From: Caldifarciminota bacterium
Lineage (GTDB): Bacteria; Hydrothermota; Tepidihabitantia; Tepidihabitantales; Tepidihabitantaceae
Reading direction: 5' to 3'
Assembly: GCA_016935775.1 (NCBI GenBank)
Contig: JAFGQF010000049.1
Coordinates: forward strand, 1 to 8,927
DNA: 8,927 nucleotides
This document shows, one piece after another, positions 5,867 through 8,927 of the stretch; positions within the stretch are counted from its first letter, which is position 1, and the number at the start of each line of letters is the position of its first letter. The translations under genes were made by a program, and so were the position numbers. The notes below the pieces were generated by a model that was not told the DNA's origin, ran no database searches, and saw only the letters and a list, made by a program, of their open reading frames with translations.

Positions 5867-6886
5867 CTAGAGCAGCACCTTGAGCAGGAACCGGCCGGCG
5901 TCGAGCAGGTACTTGAACCCGTCCTTCAGCCACTTCAGCTTGTCGGCATCCGGGCCGCCAAGGATGATGTCACTGCCCAGCCGGCCGGTGACCTGGCGCA
6001 CCTTCAGCACGAGCGGCGACCTGGCGAATTCGGGCCGGGCCAGCACCCGGTCGAGGTCGCTGATGAACTGCAGCGTCGCCTGGCCGCCGCTGCCGAGATA
6101 GGCGGCGTAGTCCCTGGTGTCGAGCAGCAGGTTGCCGTTCTCGTCGTAGATCTTCGGGAACATCGAGGGCCTGAGCCCGGCCGCGCCGCCGTCGAACACC
6201 AACCCCGAATACTGTTCCAGGAAGTCGCGCACCTGCGGCGACAGCGAGGCTGCGCCCACCTCACCCGCGCCCAATGCCGGGATCAGCGCGTCCGACAGCC
6301 CTTCCTCGCCGTAGATCTCCATCTCCAGCTCGACCTCGACGGTGCCCCCGAGCGAGTCGTAGCGGGCCGGGCCGCGCTGGCGCGCGCCCTTGACATAGCC
6401 CTCGACCCGCGAGTAGACCACGTCGTAGTCGGTCATGAAGTTCTCGACCCGGGTCTCGGAATCCACCCGCACACCCTTGACAATCTCCAGCAGGTTACGC
6501 TGGGCCACGACTACCGCGGCCCGCTCGGCCATCAGCCTTGCCTGGGCGGGGTTCTTCATCCCCGGGTCCACGACCCCGGTCCCGCGCGCCCGGACAACAT
6601 TGCCCGACCAGTCGATGTCGCCGCCCGGCACCGGCTCGTCCACCCCGCCCGGCTCGGAAAGCCGCGGCACCCGCGGCGGCAACTGGAACTCGGTCGGCGG
6701 AACCGGCGCCTCGGTCCGCGGCGGCGGCGCCGGCTGCGCCTCGCCCGCGGGCCGCACACCCGAGGTCCCGGTCACGCACCCCGGCCCGGCCAGTGCACCC
6801 AGCCCCAGGGCCAGCACCAACGCCGGCAGCAGCCACCGGCCCGTCATCCTCCGCCTGTTGGTCATTCGACACTCGACACTCGTCAT
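5867..6886 (-). CDS. LPP20-family lipoprotein
   Basis: A 339-residue lipoprotein. The hydrophobic signal (residues 18-32) leads to AGPGC37, then a Pro-rich linker (38-90), suited to spanning the cell wall. Residues 112-195 (NPAQARLMAERAAVVVAQRN, LLEIVKGVRVDSETRVENF, VYSRVEGYVKGA, VEVELEMEIYG) are the LPP20 domain named after the Helicobacter outer-membrane lipoprotein; Vibrio FlgP belongs to the same family. Residues 226-262 (YSGLVFDGGAAGLRPSMFPK, IYDENG) form a second conserved region, and the C-terminus (317-339) is an amphipathic helix. ATG 6886 has AAAGGA 8 nt upstream, while ATGs at 6865 and 6847 lack usable Shine-Dalgarno sites. Choosing 6886 places a heptamer repeat inside the first nine codons. 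Only 18 bp follow the CsgG-like gene. Confidence 0.8.
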   Translation of the reverse strand: MTSVECRMTNRRRMTGRWLLPALVLALGLGALAGPGCVTGTSGVRPAGEAQPAPPPRTEAPVPPTEFQLPPRVPRLSEPGGVDEPVPGGDIDWSGNVVRARGTGVVDPGMKNPAQARLMAERAAVVVAQRNLLEIVKGVRVDSETRVENFMTDYDVVYSRVEGYVKGARQRGPARYDSLGGTVEVELEMEIYGEEGLSDALIPALGAGEVGAASLSPQVRDFLEQYSGLVFDGGAAGLRPSMFPKIYDENGNLLLDTRDYAAYLGSGGQATLQFISDLDRVLARPEFARSPLVLKVRQVTGRLGSDIILGGPDADKLKWLKDGFKYLLDAGRFLLKVLL

Positions 6887-6888
6887 TG
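6861..6888. repeat. Heptamer tandem repeat (4 units) at the LPP20 gene start
   Basis: Four 7-bp units in a row: GTCATTC, then two copies of GACACTC, then GTCATTG. Outer and inner units alternate between a CATT and a CACT core. The array covers the start codon and first eight or so codons of the LPP20 gene (encoding about MTSVECRMT). Similar short AATGTCG/GTCGAATG-type arrays seem familiar as dispersed intergenic repeats in some uncultivated bacteria, but that is from memory. Confidence 0.6.
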
Positions 6889-6904
6889 CCCTTGTCCTTT
6901 CTGG

Positions 6905-7480
6905 CTACTGCCTGCTCAAACCCATCAGCCCGGTCTCGAGCGCGCCGCGCAGCGCGTCCTCAGCCGAGTCGAAATCCGAGCCCGAGCCCACCGCCGAGTA
7001 GAGCACCTCGGCGGTCTCGACCGAAATCAGCTTGGCGTGCAACTCGGCGTCGCGCTGGCCCGGGTGGTCGGACCAGAAGGGGTCGTGCTTGAGCTGGGTG
7101 ATGTTCAGGGTCAGCACCGCCTCGGCTCCGAGCATCCGGCCCAGCTGGGCCGCGGTCGCCGGGTCCACCACGCCCGAGTATGAAAACTGCTGTTCTTCGA
7201 GCAGCTTGTCCACCGCCGAACGGTCAACCACCGTGAACCGGCCGTTCCGCATCAGGACCAGCCCGGCGTGGTCCTGCAACCCGTCGGCCGTCTGCGGGTC
7301 GTTCGTGAGCTTCGAGGTCGGCGGCAACACCGCCACCCGCCAGGTCGGCCTGTTGTCCAGGGTCGGCGACTTGGCGTAGTTATGGGGGTTCATCGCCACG
7401 TACTGGGCCGGGGTGAAGCACCCGGCGACCAGCAACAGGGAGGCGGTCAACAACACTGGCAGGACTGTCGTCTTTGTCAA
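6905..7480 (-). CDS. CsgG/FlgO-like lipoprotein, first gene of the lipoprotein operon
   Basis: A 191-residue lipoprotein: MTKTTVLPVLLTASLLLVAG then C21, with a clean LVAGC lipobox. F at +2 would, by the E. coli rule, permit outer-membrane sorting. Residues 48-57 (RVAVLPPTSK), 80-97 (GRFTVVDRSAVDKLLEEQ), 105-127 (VDPATAAQLGRMLGAEAVLT) and 145-166 (ELHAKLISVETAEVLYSAVG) follow the alpha/beta pattern of CsgG-like and FlgO-like proteins: a nucleotide-free fold in which a helix ends in (E/D)R..hD.(I/L)L.EQ. It is far shorter than the CsgG pore (about 280 residues) and lacks its transmembrane beta-hairpin segment, so it is not a secretion pore. The start is TTG at 7480, fixed by AAAGGAG (7493-7487) 6 nt upstream. 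Confidence 0.8.
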   Translation of the reverse strand: MTKTTVLPVLLTASLLLVAGCFTPAQYVAMNPHNYAKSPTLDNRPTWRVAVLPPTSKLTNDPQTADGLQDHAGLVLMRNGRFTVVDRSAVDKLLEEQQFSYSGVVDPATAAQLGRMLGAEAVLTLNITQLKHDPFWSDHPGQRDAELHAKLISVETAEVLYSAVGSGSDFDSAEDALRGALETGLMGLSRQ

Positions 7481-7486
7481 TGCTGA

Positions 7487-7493
7487 CTCCTTT
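7487..7493 (-). promoter_or_regulatory. Shine-Dalgarno that fixes the TTG start of the CsgG-like gene
   Basis: On the minus strand AAAGGAG (7493-7487) ends 6 nt before TTG (7480-7478). No ATG or GTG lies between, and the TTG gives a complete lipoprotein signal peptide, so the rare start is well supported. Confidence 0.75.
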
Positions 7494-7513
7494 CAACTGG
7501 TGAGGACCCGGTG

Positions 7514-7541
7514 ATTATCGCCGGCCCGCGGCCCGAGTCAA
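7514..7541 (-). promoter_or_regulatory. Promoter of the lipoprotein operon
   Basis: Minus strand: TTGACT (7541-7536), 16-bp GC spacer, GATAAT (7519-7514), one mismatch from the TATAAT consensus. Transcription would begin near 7507, giving a leader of about 27 nt with AAAGGAG. It is the strongest promoter in the window by eye and probably drives all four lipoprotein genes (7480 to 3822), whose gaps are 18 bp, 9 bp and a 4-bp overlap. Confidence 0.7.
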
Positions 7542-7561
7542 AACCCCGGCCGGCCGCAGGC

Positions 7562-7589
7562 TTGACAACCGGCCTGTCTTCATCATCAT
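7562..7589 (+). promoter_or_regulatory. Probable promoter of the zinc-ribbon/HNH-like gene
   Basis: Perfect -35 TTGACA (7562-7567), 16-bp spacer, weak -10 CATCAT (7584-7589; 4 of 6 matches, keeping A at position 2 and T at position 6). It is divergent from the lipoprotein operon promoter, with 20 bp of CCGGCC-rich sequence between the two -35 boxes. The -10 is uncertain; GATACA at 7593 is better but leaves a 25-bp spacer. Confidence 0.45.
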
Positions 7590-7626
7590 CCTGATACAAC
7601 GGCCGGCAACCGAAAGCGAGGGATCG

Positions 7627-8493
7627 ATGACCTGGCACTACCATTGCCCGAAGTGCGGCCTGGACGTCGCGGTGGACTGGGAATGGCACACCGACGAGGT
7701 AACCTGCCCGCACTGCCACCACAATCACTACGCGCCCACCCCGGGCGAGGACCACGAGGCGTACTTTGCGGGTGAGAAATGGTCGCACGAGCTGGAAGAA
7801 ACCGTCATCGCACTTCGGGGCACCACCTGTGAGGTACCCGGCTGCTTCTCGGAATACTCCACGCTGGTTTCGCGGCGTCCGCCGGCGCTGGGCGGCCGCA
7901 CCTCGGTGGCGAACATGGTCCCGATGTGCGCAACCCACGCCCGGCTCAAGGGCGACCGTGACTACGACGAGTGGCTCAACTCCCTGCCGCCCGACCAGCG
8001 CCACCAGAAAGTGCCCGAAATCGAAATCACCTTCACCTCGGCCTCGGAGGCCCCGCCCGACCCGTCCCGGGCCGCGCCTCGGCCGCCGCCCGGCCACGGG
8101 CTCACCCACGTCCAACCCCTGGCCGGCCGCGCCACCCTGCCCGAGGACCCGCCCGCCGGCTACCGGCTGATACTCAGCTCGCCGTTCCTGGCCGGCCCGG
8201 CCCGGAAACTGGCGCTGCACTATGACTGGGTGATGAAACAGCAGGGCTCGGGCTCGGTCATCCTGCTTGCCTGGCCGGCCACCGAGCCGCCCGCGCTGGC
8301 GCGGGGCATCGAGGGACTCGACGTGCCCCGCGCGTTCGCCGAGCACTCGGGCAGCCGGGGAGCCAACGGAACCGGCCGGCTCGACCTCGAACTGCCCGCC
8401 GGTTCCAAAGGTCTCTGGGTGGCCGCGGTATTGCTCCGGGACTCGGGCGGGGAGCCGGCGCTGGCCGACTTCCTGCTCGCCGCTACCGACTAG
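7627..8493 (+). CDS. Zinc-ribbon protein with degenerate HNH-like domain, function unknown
   Basis: A 288-residue protein with no signal or membrane segment. Residues 7-30 form a zinc ribbon: C7-P-K-C10 ... C27-P-H-C30. Residues 66-115 follow the HNH endonuclease pattern (C68-x4-C73, GG at 89-90, SVANMVPMC101-x2-H104, then ARLKGD), with N96 and the C-terminal Cys/His in place. The usual H-H pair after the first strand (L-x-V-H-H) reads LVSRRP here, so the catalytic His is missing. Residues 136-170 are a Pro-rich linker; 178-287 look like a separate alpha/beta domain I do not recognise (LILSSPFLAG, GSVILLAWPA, GLWVAAVLLRDSGG). ATG 7627 has GAGGG (7618-7622) 4 nt upstream. Its TAG overlaps the hisS stop in CTAG. 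Nucleic-acid or protein binding is plausible; nuclease activity is not supported. Confidence 0.7.
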   Translation: MTWHYHCPKCGLDVAVDWEWHTDEVTCPHCHHNHYAPTPGEDHEAYFAGEKWSHELEETVIALRGTTCEVPGCFSEYSTLVSRRPPALGGRTSVANMVPMCATHARLKGDRDYDEWLNSLPPDQRHQKVPEIEITFTSASEAPPDPSRAAPRPPPGHGLTHVQPLAGRATLPEDPPAGYRLILSSPFLAGPARKLALHYDWVMKQQGSGSVILLAWPATEPPALARGIEGLDVPRAFAEHSGSRGANGTGRLDLELPAGSKGLWVAAVLLRDSGGEPALADFLLAATD

Positions 8494-8927
8494 TCGCGGA
8501 ACAGCGCCCGCACCTCGGGCGCGACCTCGTTGAGCGGAACGTCGTGCTGCTCGCCGGTCGCCAGGTCCTTCAGGCCGTACACCCCCCGGCCCAGCTCGTC
8601 CGGCCCGACGATGACGCAACAGGCGGCGCGCAGGGCGTCGGCGGTCCGGAACTGGCGCTTCGGCCGGCCGGCGTCGAAGTCCGCCCGGACCGGGATGCCC
8701 TCGGCGCGCAGCCGGGCGAGCAGGTCCAGCGCCCGGTCCCGAACCGACTCGTCCATCCAGACCACGAACGCCAGGTGCCGCCGCTCCGGCTCGGGCCGCC
8801 CCGGCATCGCCAGCATCGTCCGTTCGAGCCCGAGCGCGAACCCGGCCGCCGGGGTCTGGGGCCCGCCGAAATCCTCGACCAGGTAATCGTAACGCCCGCC
8901 CCCGCCCAGCGAATCCTGCGCCCCGAG
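8490..8927 (-). CDS. hisS: Histidyl-tRNA synthetase, C-terminal part (5' end outside window)
   Basis: The last 145 codons of a class II aminoacyl-tRNA synthetase that charges tRNA-His. The frame is open to the window edge. The visible part begins inside the catalytic domain: GGGGRYDYLVEDFGG, then TPAAGFALGLERTML, the histidine-binding and motif 3 region (RYD and the GLER arginine are conserved). It continues into the anticodon-binding (HGTP) domain: HLAFVVWMDESV, AEGIPVRADFDAGRPKRQ, RTADALRAACCVIVGPDE and GVYGLKDLATGEQHDVPL. The stop is a TAG at 8492-8490, shared within CTAG with the convergent neighbour. The visible C-terminus has normal family architecture, with no truncation or frameshift. 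Confidence 0.95.
   Translation of the reverse strand, partial: LGAQDSLGGGGRYDYLVEDFGGPQTPAAGFALGLERTMLAMPGRPEPERRHLAFVVWMDESVRDRALDLLARLRAEGIPVRADFDAGRPKRQFRTADALRAACCVIVGPDELGRGVYGLKDLATGEQHDVPLNEVAPEVRALFRD

Noticed and set aside
5528..7183. 551-codon open frame on the plus strand across the lipoprotein operon
   Set aside because: It is antisense to three well-supported genes and rich in Arg, His, Pro and Gln, the usual product of reading GC-rich coding DNA backwards. No domain or Shine-Dalgarno site was seen.
7541..7610. CCGGCC-rich inverted repeats between the divergent promoters
   Set aside because: Short CCGG/GGCC palindromes are expected at this GC content, and no single clear long pairing was found.
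1..8927. tRNA, rRNA, CRISPR array, insertion sequence or riboswitch
   Set aside because: No cloverleaf, rRNA-like segment, regularly spaced repeats, transposase or long structured leader was recognised. Intergenic gaps are under about 150 bp.

Overview
This 8.9 kb window is GC-rich bacterial chromosome, densely packed and apparently free of mobile elements, tRNA or rRNA genes and CRISPR arrays. The host is probably a diderm (Gram-negative-type) bacterium: it has a type I signal peptidase and a run of four secreted lipoproteins of the LPP20/FlgT/CsgG kind. Hsp20 is preceded by a perfect AAGGAGGT Shine-Dalgarno sequence, so translation is ordinary bacterial. The mix of an FmdE-like protein, NusG domain II, and LPP20 lipoproteins would suit an uncultivated candidate phylum (WOR-3-like, for example), but that is only an impression.

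Layout. Left part, minus strand (1-1827): an EamA/DMT-type transporter, a flavodoxin-like protein with its own promoter, a membrane-anchored NusG domain II protein, and the first 12 codons of a further gene, possibly a Gx/heptaprenyl diphosphate synthase component I membrane protein. Centre, plus strand (1901-3774): an FmdE-family protein divergent from the transporter, an Hsp20 small heat-shock protein, and signal peptidase I (lepB). A long palindrome then separates lepB from a convergent minus-strand operon (7480 to 3822). That operon encodes a CsgG-like lipoprotein, an LPP20 lipoprotein, a FlgT-like lipoprotein and an unrecognised Cys-rich lipoprotein. Right part: a divergent plus-strand gene for a zinc-ribbon protein with a degenerate HNH-like motif, convergent with the 3' end of hisS, which runs off the window.

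Regulation. Six genes or operons are preceded by a -35 box TTGAC(A/T/C), a spacer of exactly 16 bp, and a -10 fitting nAnnnT. Two of these promoters, divergent between the transporter and the FmdE-like gene, put the predicted transcription start on or next to a GTG start codon, so both mRNAs look leaderless. The others have Shine-Dalgarno sequences. About half of the visible start codons are GTG or TTG.

The most interesting system is the four-gene lipoprotein operon. Its first three members resemble, in kind, the Vibrio FlgO/FlgP/FlgT outer-membrane ring proteins, but no flagellar gene is visible. Two adjacent members share the same RVENF...YS..GYV module. Next in interest are the leaderless divergent promoter pair, a heptamer repeat that forms the 5' end of the LPP20 gene, and the HNH-like protein that lacks the catalytic His pair.
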